Shown here: positions 13,969 through 20,311 of the stretch, in pieces
Numbering within the stretch: the stretch's first letter is position 1
How the letters are laid out: each line of letters begins with the position of its first letter
Source: DASVHS01 sp036390755
GTDB lineage: Bacteria > Acidobacteriota > Thermoanaerobaculia > Gp7-AA8
DNA length: 20,311 nucleotides
Reading direction: 5' to 3'
NCBI GenBank assembly: GCA_036390755.1
Contig: DASWBH010000292.1
Location: 1-20,311, forward strand
Notes under the pieces: model-generated
Told to the model about the DNA's origin: nothing
The model's input: only the letters and a program-made list of their open reading frames with translations
The model's database searches: none
Translations under genes and position numbers: made by a program

Positions 13969-16017
13969 ATGATGCCGAACGTGCGTAAGCCGTTGATCAT
14001 TCTCGCCCTTGCAGCGTCGGCGTGCACCGTGGCGCCGCCGCCGAAAACGGCCCCCGCTCCAACCGAAGTTCACGGCCTCACGCTCGAAGAAGAGGCGCGG
14101 ATTCTCGCCCTGGAAGACCGGCGTGAGTTCGACCCCGCGCTCACGGCGGAATGGGCGGGCAACACGAATTCCCTTCATCGCGCACGAGTTGCGCTCGCCC
14201 TGGGCCGGATCGGTCCGTACACCTTCGTCGATGCGAATGGCAACGGCGAGCGCGATCCCGGCGAGCGGCAGGCCGGAGTGGCCGAACTGATCACACTGTC
14301 GAGTGACGCCGATTCCGCCGTCCGCACCACCGTCGCCTTCGCCCTCGGCGAGATCGGCGATGCATCGACGATCGAGACGCTGTTCAAGCTCGCCACAGAC
14401 GGCAATCCGACAGTCGCCGCCGAAGCGGCCGAAGCGCTGTCGAAACTGAACAAGAGCGTTCCGATCGCGCGATACAAGGCGCTGACAACCTACGGCGAAG
14501 AGGGATCGCGCGGCCGCGCGATCCGCTTCCTGTTCCGATTCAACTCGGACGAGGCGAGCGCCGCGGCGGCGAGTCAGCTTTCGTCGGACTCGCCGGGCAT
14601 CCGGCAGGAAGCTGCGTACGCGCTCGCTCGCCGCGCGTACCCTCCGGCGCGCGAGAAGCTCGAGCTGCTCGCCAGCGACACGAACACCCTCACCCGCGCA
14701 TACGTCATGACGGCCCTCGGCCGCATCGGCGGACGGGAGTCGATGCCGGTGCTGATCCGCGGACTCGCCGACGGGCAGCCATGGGTGCGCACGAACGCGG
14801 TCGTCGCGATCGGACGCGTTGCCGCAAAGGATCCGACCGTGATCGCGGCGTCGGAAGTCGCCCGCATGATGGCGATGACGGAGGATCCGGATCCGGGTAC
14901 GCGCTCGGCGACGGTCGACACGCTCGGCTACTACGCAATCGCGAACGACGTCGCGCACAAGCGCCTCCTCGACATCGCCGCAAACGGATCGCTCTGGGAG
15001 CGCGAGCTCGCGGCGGGAGCGATCGCGAAGCATTTCGGCGATACCGATCCGTCGCTGATTCCTGCCGATCTTACGCCGTGGGCGAAAGTGCGCGTGCTCG
15101 AGGCAACCGCACAGCTCAAGAAGAACGGCGCGATGCTGCGCGCGCGGTACGCGGGCGATGCCGATGCGCTCGTGCACGAGAACGTCATCGGCAACATCCC
15201 CGATGACTCGGTCGACGCGGAGATGGATCTGATCCGTCCGGCGCTCGACCATCCCGATGCGATCGTGCGCTCGAGTGCAATCGACCGCTACTCGCTGTCG
15301 AAGAGCGAGACGACCGATGCGAAGATCCGCGCGTTCACCGGAGCCGAACAGCGGGCGCGGAGCGACCGGGAGAACGATGCCCGGCTCGCCGCGATCAAGG
15401 GGCTCGCCGGAATCGACTATCCGCAACGAGAGACGTTCCTGCGCTCGCTGCTGCGCGACAAAGATCCGGTCGTGCGCCGCGCCGCCGCCGACTTCATCGA
15501 AGAGAATTTGAAGAAGAACCGGCCGCAGTACACGCCGCTGCCGGTCAATCAGGATTACACCGCGATCGCGACGTGGGCGGGACAGCCGCACACCGCAACG
15601 ATTCACATGACGCGCGGCGCGATCGAGATCACGCTGCTGCCGCAGGACGCGCCGGTCACGACGTGGAACTTCGCGCAACTCGCGCAGAAGAAGTACTTCG
15701 ACAAGACGACGTTCATGCGCGTCGTTCCGAACTTCGTCATTCAGGGCGGCGATCCGCGCAACGACCAGAACGGCGGCCCCGGCTACGCCATCCGCGACGA
15801 GATCAACCTGCAAAAGTACACGCGTGGCGCCGTCGGTATGGCATTGTCCGGACCCGATACGGGCGGCTCACAGTTCTTCATCACGCACTCGCCGCAGCCG
15901 CATCTCGACGGCGGCTACACGATCTTCGGCCGGGTCTCGGCAGGGATGAACGCAGTGGTCGATCAGACCGAGCGCGGCGACCGCGTGGAGACGATCACGA
16001 TCGACGAGCGGCCGTGA
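13969..16017 (+). CDS. HEAT-repeat lipoprotein with C-terminal cyclophilin (peptidyl-prolyl isomerase) domain
   Basis: This 682-residue protein has a lipoprotein signal (LALAASAC, lipidated Cys 19). A long alpha-helical HEAT-repeat region follows (about 65-515, repeated units such as VRTTVAFALGEIGD, VRTNAVVAIGRVA, VVRRAAADFI). The cyclophilin domain (541-682) has FMRVVPNFVIQGGDPRND (F582, R584, Q592) and GSQFFITHSPQPHLDGGYTIFGRV. Catalytic Arg and Gln are present. The Trp found in CypA is His 645, as is common for bacterial enzymes of this type that lack it. Between two HEAT helices lies DANGNGERDPGE (88-99), spaced like an EF-hand calcium loop. It probably works as a scaffold-tethered proline isomerase in the periplasm or at the outer membrane. 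Start choice among ATG 13969, ATG 13972 and GTG 13981 is uncertain; no ribosome site is clear. Confidence 0.9.
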   Translation: MMPNVRKPLIILALAASACTVAPPPKTAPAPTEVHGLTLEEEARILALEDRREFDPALTAEWAGNTNSLHRARVALALGRIGPYTFVDANGNGERDPGERQAGVAELITLSSDADSAVRTTVAFALGEIGDASTIETLFKLATDGNPTVAAEAAEALSKLNKSVPIARYKALTTYGEEGSRGRAIRFLFRFNSDEASAAAASQLSSDSPGIRQEAAYALARRAYPPAREKLELLASDTNTLTRAYVMTALGRIGGRESMPVLIRGLADGQPWVRTNAVVAIGRVAAKDPTVIAASEVARMMAMTEDPDPGTRSATVDTLGYYAIANDVAHKRLLDIAANGSLWERELAAGAIAKHFGDTDPSLIPADLTPWAKVRVLEATAQLKKNGAMLRARYAGDADALVHENVIGNIPDDSVDAEMDLIRPALDHPDAIVRSSAIDRYSLSKSETTDAKIRAFTGAEQRARSDRENDARLAAIKGLAGIDYPQRETFLRSLLRDKDPVVRRAAADFIEENLKKNRPQYTPLPVNQDYTAIATWAGQPHTATIHMTRGAIEITLLPQDAPVTTWNFAQLAQKKYFDKTTFMRVVPNFVIQGGDPRNDQNGGPGYAIRDEINLQKYTRGAVGMALSGPDTGGSQFFITHSPQPHLDGGYTIFGRVSAGMNAVVDQTERGDRVETITIDERP

Positions 16018-16190
16018 TGGTGACGGCACAGTTCGGCCGCCTGCTCATGCTCTTCGCCATGCTCCTCCTCCCCATCGGCCTCGGCATGGGCCTGTTCCGG
16101 AACAACATCGACATGGAAGTGCGCCTGCTGGCGATCGGCGGGGCGCTGTTCGTGATCGGGTGGCTGCTGACGAAACGCGTGTCATCCTGA
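16017..16190 (+). CDS. Small two-helix membrane protein
   Basis: The ATG at 16017 shares one base with the TGA of the cyclophilin gene (TGATG), giving a 57-residue protein starting MVTAQFGRLLMLFAML. Two hydrophobic helices (about 6-25 and 35-51) are joined by a short polar loop (FRNNIDMEVR), and the end is basic (LTKRVSS). I do not recognise a family. The last codons and the TGA stop lie inside the extra arm of hairpin copy 2 (from 16181), so the hairpin may have set the present C-terminus. Translational coupling to the cyclophilin lipoprotein is the main support that the gene is real. Confidence 0.65.
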   Translation: MVTAQFGRLLMLFAMLLLPIGLGMGLFRNNIDMEVRLLAIGGALFVIGWLLTKRVSS

Positions 16191-16295
16191 GCCGCGCCCC
16201 GCGCGCCATTCCGAGCGCCGGAGAGCGCGAGGAATCTGGGCGGTGGCGCGATCCCGCCGCCCAGATTCCTCGCCGTCTTCGCGGCTCGGAATGAC
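16181..16295. repeat. Hairpin element, copy 2, with an extra outer arm
   Basis: The 91-bp core (16205-16295) reads on the minus strand as copy 1 reads on the plus strand, with 76 of 91 identical bases. The outer stem is GCCATTCCGAG with CTCGGAATGAC; the inner stem is GAGGAATCTGGG region with CCCAGATTCCTC. An additional arm GTCATCCTGAGCCGCG (16181-16196) repeats the outer end and could compete for the same partner. It lies between convergent genes (small membrane protein and exporter permease) and may end both transcripts. Confidence 0.95.
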
Positions 16296-16300
16296 ATGCC

Positions 16301-17083
16301 CTACGAGATCGCGCGCTTCATGAACGAGCGCAGCCCGAGCCACGTGAAGAGCGCGATGAGCACGATGAGCGCACCGATGATCGCGCCGATGTGCATGTGC
16401 GGCACCGACGGCGTGAGCGTCGCGCGCATCCCTTCCGACGCATAGACGATCGGGTTGATCAGCACCGCGTACTTGATCGCCGGCACCGCGTCGAGTCCCC
16501 GCCACGGGTAGTACGTGCAGCCGAACATGATCATCGGGGCGATGATCACCGAGAACATCAGGCCGATCTGCTGCGGCGCGATCGCCGTGCCGAGAAAAAG
16601 GCCGAGCGAGGAGAAGGCGAGGCCGGCGAGCAACGTGATCACGATCAGCAGCGGGATGTTCGCGAACGTGAGGCCGGGAATCGGTCCGATGATGAGCCTC
16701 GCCAGCGGCAGCACGAACGCCGCGGCGATGAAGCCCTGCAGACTCCCGGCGACGACCTTCTCGATCGCGACGAGCGGCACCGGCATCGGCGCGAGCAGAC
16801 GGTCCTCGATTTCCTTCGTGTAGCCGAACTCCGCCACCATCGGCAGCGCCACGGACTGCACCGCGGAGAGCGTGAGGCTCAGCGCGACGATGCCGGGCAG
16901 CATCATCGTCGTGTAGCCCTGCGGGATGATGCGCATCTTCGGCAGCAGGAAGCCGAACACGATCGTGAAGAGGATCGGCTGCAGCGCCGTCCGGACGAGG
17001 AACGAGATGAGCTCGCGCCGCACGACAGTCGCGTCGCGCATCAGGATGGCTGTGAAGACGCGAAACGCCGAGACGGAAGTCAT
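16301..17083 (-). CDS. ABC-2 type exporter permease
   Basis: This 260-residue protein has about six membrane helices. Its features are those of ABC-2 permeases of the DrrB/YadH type: an amphipathic N-terminus (VFTAILMRDATVVRRELISF), LVRTALQPILFTIVFGFL, the EIEDRLLAPMPVPLVAIEKVV cytoplasmic segment and the C-terminal IYASEGMRATLTP region. With the ATPase encoded directly upstream it would export a lipid-like or drug-like compound, which the sequence does not specify. The ATG overlaps the ATPase TGA (ATGA). The stop at 16301 is 5 nt from hairpin copy 2. Confidence 0.9.
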   Translation of the reverse strand: MTSVSAFRVFTAILMRDATVVRRELISFLVRTALQPILFTIVFGFLLPKMRIIPQGYTTMMLPGIVALSLTLSAVQSVALPMVAEFGYTKEIEDRLLAPMPVPLVAIEKVVAGSLQGFIAAAFVLPLARLIIGPIPGLTFANIPLLIVITLLAGLAFSSLGLFLGTAIAPQQIGLMFSVIIAPMIMFGCTYYPWRGLDAVPAIKYAVLINPIVYASEGMRATLTPSVPHMHIGAIIGALIVLIALFTWLGLRSFMKRAIS

Positions 17084-18018
17084 GCGAGCTTCCTCCCGGT
17101 CAGCGAGATGAAGAGCGTTTCGAGGCTCGGCCGCGACAGATGAATGTCATTCACCGTTCGTCCGTGCGATTCGGCGAGCGCGAGCATCGCCGCGATCGCG
17201 TCCGCAACTTTCGCCGCGTACACGCGCAACAGCGAGCCCCGCGCCTCCACCCTCGTCACGCCGGGACTCGCATTCGCCGCTTCGGCCAGCGGCTCGGCAC
17301 TCGCGTCGAGCGCGATGTCGATGATCGTGTCGCCGGGCGCCTGCGACTTCAGGTTCGACGGTGAGTCGAGCGCGAGGAGCTTGCCGCGGTCGACGATGGC
17401 GATCCGGTCGCAGAGCTGATCGGCCTCTTCCATGTAGTGCGTCGTCATCACGATGGTGCGCCCCTGCGCGTGCACGTCGCGCAGCGTGTCCCACAGCGCC
17501 AGGCGCGCCTGCGGATCGAGGCCGACCGTCGGCTCGTCGAGAAAGAGCACGCTCGGCTCGTGGATCAGCGCGCGGGCAATCATCAGCCGCTGCTGCTGAC
17601 CGCCGGACAACGCGTCGACCTTCGCGTCCTTCTTCTCGGCGATGCCGAGTCGCTCGAGGAGCTCGCCGGCCCGCTTCGTCGCGGTCGCGCGCGGCACGCC
17701 GAAGTACGTCGCGTGAAAGATCAGATTCTCGGCGACGCGAAGACCACGATCCGGATTCGGCCGCTGCGGGACGACGCCGATGCGCTGGCGCGCCGCCGCG
17801 GGTTGTGCCGTGACATCCGCGCCGGCGACGTGCGCCTCGCCGGAGGTCGCGCGCACCCGTGTGGTCAGGATGCCGATTGTCGTCGTCTTCCCCGCGCCGT
17901 TCGGCCCGAGGAGGCCGAAGAACTCGCCTTCGGGGATGGTGAGGTCGAGCGAGTCGAGCGCGACGACATCGCCGGGGTAGACCTTGCGCAGCGCGCGGGT
18001 CTCGATGGCAGCGTTCAT
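17080..18018 (-). CDS. ABC exporter ATPase, DrrA-like
   Basis: This 312-residue protein has a complete nucleotide-binding domain: Walker A GPNGAGKT (38-45), Q-loop VPQRPNPD, signature LSGGQQQR (137-144), Walker B VLFLDEPTVGLDP (157-169) and switch TTHYMEEAD. An extra C-terminal domain of about 90 residues ends in SRPSLETLFISLTGRKL, as in DrrA/CcmA-like exporters with ABC-2 permeases. It powers the permease encoded next. The start ATG at 18018 is 2 nt from a palindromic operator, and a GAGGA ribosome site overlaps that operator. It is transcribed away from the TetR-family gene, which probably controls it. Confidence 0.95.
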   Translation of the reverse strand: MNAAIETRALRKVYPGDVVALDSLDLTIPEGEFFGLLGPNGAGKTTTIGILTTRVRATSGEAHVAGADVTAQPAAARQRIGVVPQRPNPDRGLRVAENLIFHATYFGVPRATATKRAGELLERLGIAEKKDAKVDALSGGQQQRLMIARALIHEPSVLFLDEPTVGLDPQARLALWDTLRDVHAQGRTIVMTTHYMEEADQLCDRIAIVDRGKLLALDSPSNLKSQAPGDTIIDIALDASAEPLAEAANASPGVTRVEARGSLLRVYAAKVADAIAAMLALAESHGRTVNDIHLSRPSLETLFISLTGRKLA

Positions 18019-18020
18019 AT

Positions 18021-18036
18021 GTGAATCCTCATTCGC
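18021..18036. promoter_or_regulatory. TetR-type operator O1
   Basis: GTGAAT-CCTC-ATTCGC is a 6-bp inverted repeat with a 4-bp spacer and one imperfect pair. It lies downstream of the predicted exporter transcription start and overlaps its ribosome site region. The centre is 22 bp from that of O2. Confidence 0.6.
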
Positions 18037-18042
18037 TTTTTT

Positions 18043-18058
18043 GCGAATTTACATTCGC
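18043..18058. promoter_or_regulatory. TetR-type operator O2
   Basis: GCGAAT-TTAC-ATTCGC is a perfect inverted repeat with the same 4-bp spacer as O1, and extends to 7 bp per arm (18042-18059). It covers the -10 box and part of the spacer of the exporter promoter, as expected for a repressor site. Confidence 0.72.
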
Positions 18059-18074
18059 ATTCCTGGTATGTCAA
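18046..18074 (-). promoter_or_regulatory. Promoter of the ABC exporter operon
   Basis: On the minus strand there is a perfect -35 TTGACA (18074-18069), a 17-bp spacer and -10 TAAATT (18051-18046, 4 of 6 to consensus). Transcription would start near 18039, leaving about 20 nt before the ATG. Operator O2 overlaps the -10 box. Confidence 0.65.
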
Positions 18075-18084
18075 TCTGCTTTCG

Positions 18085-18843
18085 GTGAAACCGCACCGAA
18101 CCGTCGTGATCCGCCGCTCCGAGGCGGCGAATGCGATCCAGGCGATGCTGGCGACGACGCCGAAAGCGTCCGCGGCCGACGACGCGCGCGAGATGGTCGA
18201 GCGCGTCCGCGCCACTCCGCCGAAACAGGAACGGAGCCTCAAAACGCTCAACCGGCTGCTCGATGCGGCCGAACGCGTCATCGAGGAAGGCGGCCTCGAT
18301 GCCGCGACCGTCCCGGCGATCGCCAAACGCGCCGGCGTATCGGTCGGCGTCGTCTACCGCCGCTTCAAGAACAAGGACGCTCTGATCCGCGGCGTGTACG
18401 AGCGCCTGCTGTGGCGCGTCAGCGAACAGAACTCGATGATGCTCGCGGCGCTCAGCCAGGCGAAGTACCCGCTTCACGATCTGCTGCGCGGCGTCATCCA
18501 CGGCGCGGTGGAAGGGAACCGCCGCAAACGCAACCTCCTCTACTCGCTCTTCCAGTACGCGCGCACGCACAAGGACGCGGCCATGCGCCGTGAGGCCGGA
18601 AAGATCAACCGCGCCTCGACCGCCGCGTTCACCGCGCTGATGCTCACCCATCGCGATCAGATCAAACATCCCGATCCTGAAGAAGCGATCCAGTTCGCGG
18701 TGCTGACGCTCGCCGCGGTGATCCGCTCGGTCATCATCGAGGAAGAAGGGACGCATGGGCTCGACGCGCCGGCCAACCTCGAGGACGAGCTCTCCCGCAT
18801 GATCTTCGGCTACCTCGGCATCAGCGATCGATCCGGAAAATGA
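18085..18843 (+). CDS. TetR-family transcriptional regulator
   Basis: The longest frame starts with GTG at 18085 and gives 252 residues. The DNA-binding domain lies at about 53-98: LLDAAERVIEEGGLDAATVPAIAKRAGVSVGVVYRRFKNKDAL, with the helix-turn-helix near 74-96. The ligand and dimer domain follows (about 105-245), mostly helical. TetR proteins usually need few residues before the first helix, so the 45-residue N-terminus is long. In-frame ATGs at residues 21 and 37 are alternative starts, and no ribosome site decides between them. It is divergent from the ABC exporter across a spacer with two similar operators, so it probably represses the exporter and is released by the exported compound. 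The 3' end overlaps the convergent glycosyltransferase gene by 23 bp. Confidence 0.88.
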   Translation: MKPHRTVVIRRSEAANAIQAMLATTPKASAADDAREMVERVRATPPKQERSLKTLNRLLDAAERVIEEGGLDAATVPAIAKRAGVSVGVVYRRFKNKDALIRGVYERLLWRVSEQNSMMLAALSQAKYPLHDLLRGVIHGAVEGNRRKRNLLYSLFQYARTHKDAAMRREAGKINRASTAAFTALMLTHRDQIKHPDPEEAIQFAVLTLAAVIRSVIIEEEGTHGLDAPANLEDELSRMIFGYLGISDRSGK

Positions 18844-20311
18844 GGATCGAGTAACCGGCGCGCCCGACCAGCCGCGCGTGATGATCGGCGGCGAACACGC
18901 GCCAGGTCGCTGCGGTCGGCGCGGCCGCTCCGCTGTATTGCGTCACACTGATGACGAGCCATCCGGGCGCGCGCACCTGATCCGCCGGCACTGCATCAGC
19001 GGCGACGTAGCCGCCACCGACGTTCACGTAACGAATGCCGTAGTACTGCGGGTCGGCGGATCCGAAGTAGACGAAGTTCACCGGCTCATCGACGCGATGA
19101 CTGCGCAGCCACGTTGCCAGCCGCGGCAGGTCCTGACCCCAGTCGACGTTCGAGTCCGAGACGATCTCCCATCCGTGCCGCGGCCCGCGCGCCAGCTCGT
19201 TGAAGTACGACAGATGGTGTCCCCACATCGGATCCCACGGCGTGAAGACGACGAGACATGAAACGAGCGACAGCACGCACGCGATGAGCCAGCGCACCGA
19301 CAGGATTCCGCATAGCACGTACAGGAGCGGATACATCGGCAGCAGGTGCCTGTGCCCGATGTTCAAGCCAGCAGCGATGGCGACGACGAAGTAAATCGCC
19401 GCCGGAATCAGCAGGTAAGCGAGGCCGATCGGACGTTTTCGAATCGCGACGACCAGCGCAGCGACGATCGCTGCGATCGCCGGCAGCGGTGTCTTCGTGA
19501 GGAACGTCCAGAGGAAGTACGTGCGCGACGGATGCTCGAGCTTCGCTCCGCGCAGATACGACGGCCGCGCGACATCGGCGCGCATGCGGGCCAGTCCGAA
19601 AAGATACGGCTGCGGCAACAGCCGGTGATCGTTCGCGAACAGAAGCGAGCTGCCGAAGACGCCGGGCTTCGCGAGCGAGCGGATCGGGAGCAGGCCGTGA
19701 GTCGCGTCGAAGCGGAACTCGAAGACGCTCCAGATCACGGTGACGGTGACGGCGAGCGCCGCCAGCACGATAGCGAACAGATGCGCGACGCCAATCGCGC
19801 GTTGCCGCACGGCGACGATCGCGAGCACGGGGATGATGATGGCGAGCAGCAGCGATGAGAACTTCGTCACGGCTGCGAGCGCGGTGAAGATCGCGAATCC
19901 GGAGATGTTGAAGAGCGAGCGCCGACGAGTCGCGCGCCAGAAAAAGTACACCGACGCCGTCATGAACAGACTCACGCCCGCATCCGTGGTGACGAGGCCG
20001 CAGTGGGCGATGAAATTCGGATCGAAGCAGAACAGCGCCGTCGACAGCGCGGCGCCTGCCGATCCCCACAGCTCGCGCGACCACGCGAAGATGATCGCGG
20101 CGAGTCCGAGGCCGGTGATGAGCAGGAGGGCGATGCGGGCGCGCCGGAACATTGCCTCCGAGTCGTTCAGGAAGGCGCTGCGCGGCAACAGCCGCGTCGT
20201 CGGCGCGCCGGCAACCTCGTCGCGCACCGCGTAGATGATCGCTTCGGCCAGCAGCCACTGCGCCCAGACCGTGTCCTTCGTGGCCGGCCACCCCTCCGCG
20301 ACGCGCGCGAA
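18821..20311 (-). CDS. Membrane glycosyltransferase-like protein (PMT/ArnT type), N-terminus cut by right edge
   Basis: The frame is open from the right edge (20311) to the TGA at 18821, 496 residues with the start missing. An internal GTG at 20227 could be mistaken for the start, but related sequence continues upstream (AEGWPATKDTVWAQWLLAEA). About nine membrane helices are visible. Features of the PMT/ArnT-like GT-C superfamily include FDPNFIAHCGLVTTDAGVSLFM, a glycine-rich GLNIGHRHLLPMYPLLYVL segment and the C-terminal soluble part SNVDWGQDLPRLATWLRSH. Such enzymes transfer sugars from polyprenyl-phosphate donors outside the inner membrane. The catalytic acidic residues of the first loop would lie outside the window, so activity and substrate cannot be judged. 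Confidence 0.82.
   Translation of the reverse strand, partial: FARVAEGWPATKDTVWAQWLLAEAIIYAVRDEVAGAPTTRLLPRSAFLNDSEAMFRRARIALLLITGLGLAAIIFAWSRELWGSAGAALSTALFCFDPNFIAHCGLVTTDAGVSLFMTASVYFFWRATRRRSLFNISGFAIFTALAAVTKFSSLLLAIIIPVLAIVAVRQRAIGVAHLFAIVLAALAVTVTVIWSVFEFRFDATHGLLPIRSLAKPGVFGSSLLFANDHRLLPQPYLFGLARMRADVARPSYLRGAKLEHPSRTYFLWTFLTKTPLPAIAAIVAALVVAIRKRPIGLAYLLIPAAIYFVVAIAAGLNIGHRHLLPMYPLLYVLCGILSVRWLIACVLSLVSCLVVFTPWDPMWGHHLSYFNELARGPRHGWEIVSDSNVDWGQDLPRLATWLRSHRVDEPVNFVYFGSADPQYYGIRYVNVGGGYVAADAVPADQVRAPGWLVISVTQYSGAAAPTAATWRVFAADHHARLVGRAGYSILIFRIDR

Noticed and set aside
13930..15813. 627-codon open frame on the minus strand opposite the HEAT/cyclophilin gene
   Set aside because: Arg/Val/Asp-rich composition without motifs, and it fully overlaps a gene with clear HEAT and cyclophilin domains.
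18049..18756. 235-codon minus-strand frame opposite the TetR-family gene
   Set aside because: It would run through the operator region and ends inside it; the sense strand has a clear helix-turn-helix.

Overview
This is a GC-rich, gene-dense bacterial stretch with no rRNA, tRNA, CRISPR array or transposase that I can see. It points to a Gram-negative bacterium: there is a TonB-dependent outer-membrane receptor, a lipoprotein, a full periplasmic cytochrome c maturation system and part of Alternative Complex III. Carboxypeptidase-regulatory-like TonB receptors, Alternative Complex III and dispersed heptamer and hairpin repeats together would fit an Acidobacteriota-like organism. That lineage is an inference; the sequence alone does not prove it.

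Layout. (1) 1-2178, minus: actA, a pentaheme cytochrome, then actB, which is cut by the left edge. These start an Alternative Complex III operon (quinol to cytochrome c electron transfer). (2) 2179-2455: a gene-free spacer with a likely act promoter and a striking GGATGAG heptamer array facing an inverted array. (3) 2456-6349, minus: a tightly overlapped operon under a clear TPP riboswitch (6355-6428). It holds a TonB-dependent receptor, a PnuC-family (PnuT-like) transporter, a NadR-like kinase and a DUF502 membrane protein. The riboswitch makes this a probable thiamin uptake and trapping operon. (4) 6571-13859, minus: a complete cytochrome c maturation operon in the order ccmA-B-C-D-E-F-G-H-I, including a 48-residue CcmD. 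Almost every junction overlaps. It would mature the hemes of ActA and of partner cytochromes. (5) 13969-16190, plus: a lipoprotein combining HEAT repeats, an EF-hand-like loop and a C-terminal cyclophilin domain, followed by a small membrane protein. (6) 16301-18843: an ABC-2 exporter (permease and ATPase, minus) divergent from a TetR-family regulator (plus), with two similar palindromic operators and a good promoter between them. (7) 18821-20311, minus: a membrane glycosyltransferase-like protein cut by the right edge.

Three kinds of non-coding structure stand out. Two 91-bp hairpin elements (6461-6551 and 16205-16295) are 84% identical in opposite orientation, and every stem difference keeps base pairing. 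Three heptamer families (GGATGAG, GTTGTCG, CTGCGAT) occur between genes and inside coding regions. The GTTGTCG family supplies C-terminal tails to the kinase and CcmA, with a decayed trace in CcmH. The exporter/regulator spacer carries a pair of operators 22 bp apart. The most novel-looking proteins are the riboswitch-controlled NadR-like kinase, as a candidate thiamin kinase, and the HEAT/EF-hand/cyclophilin lipoprotein.
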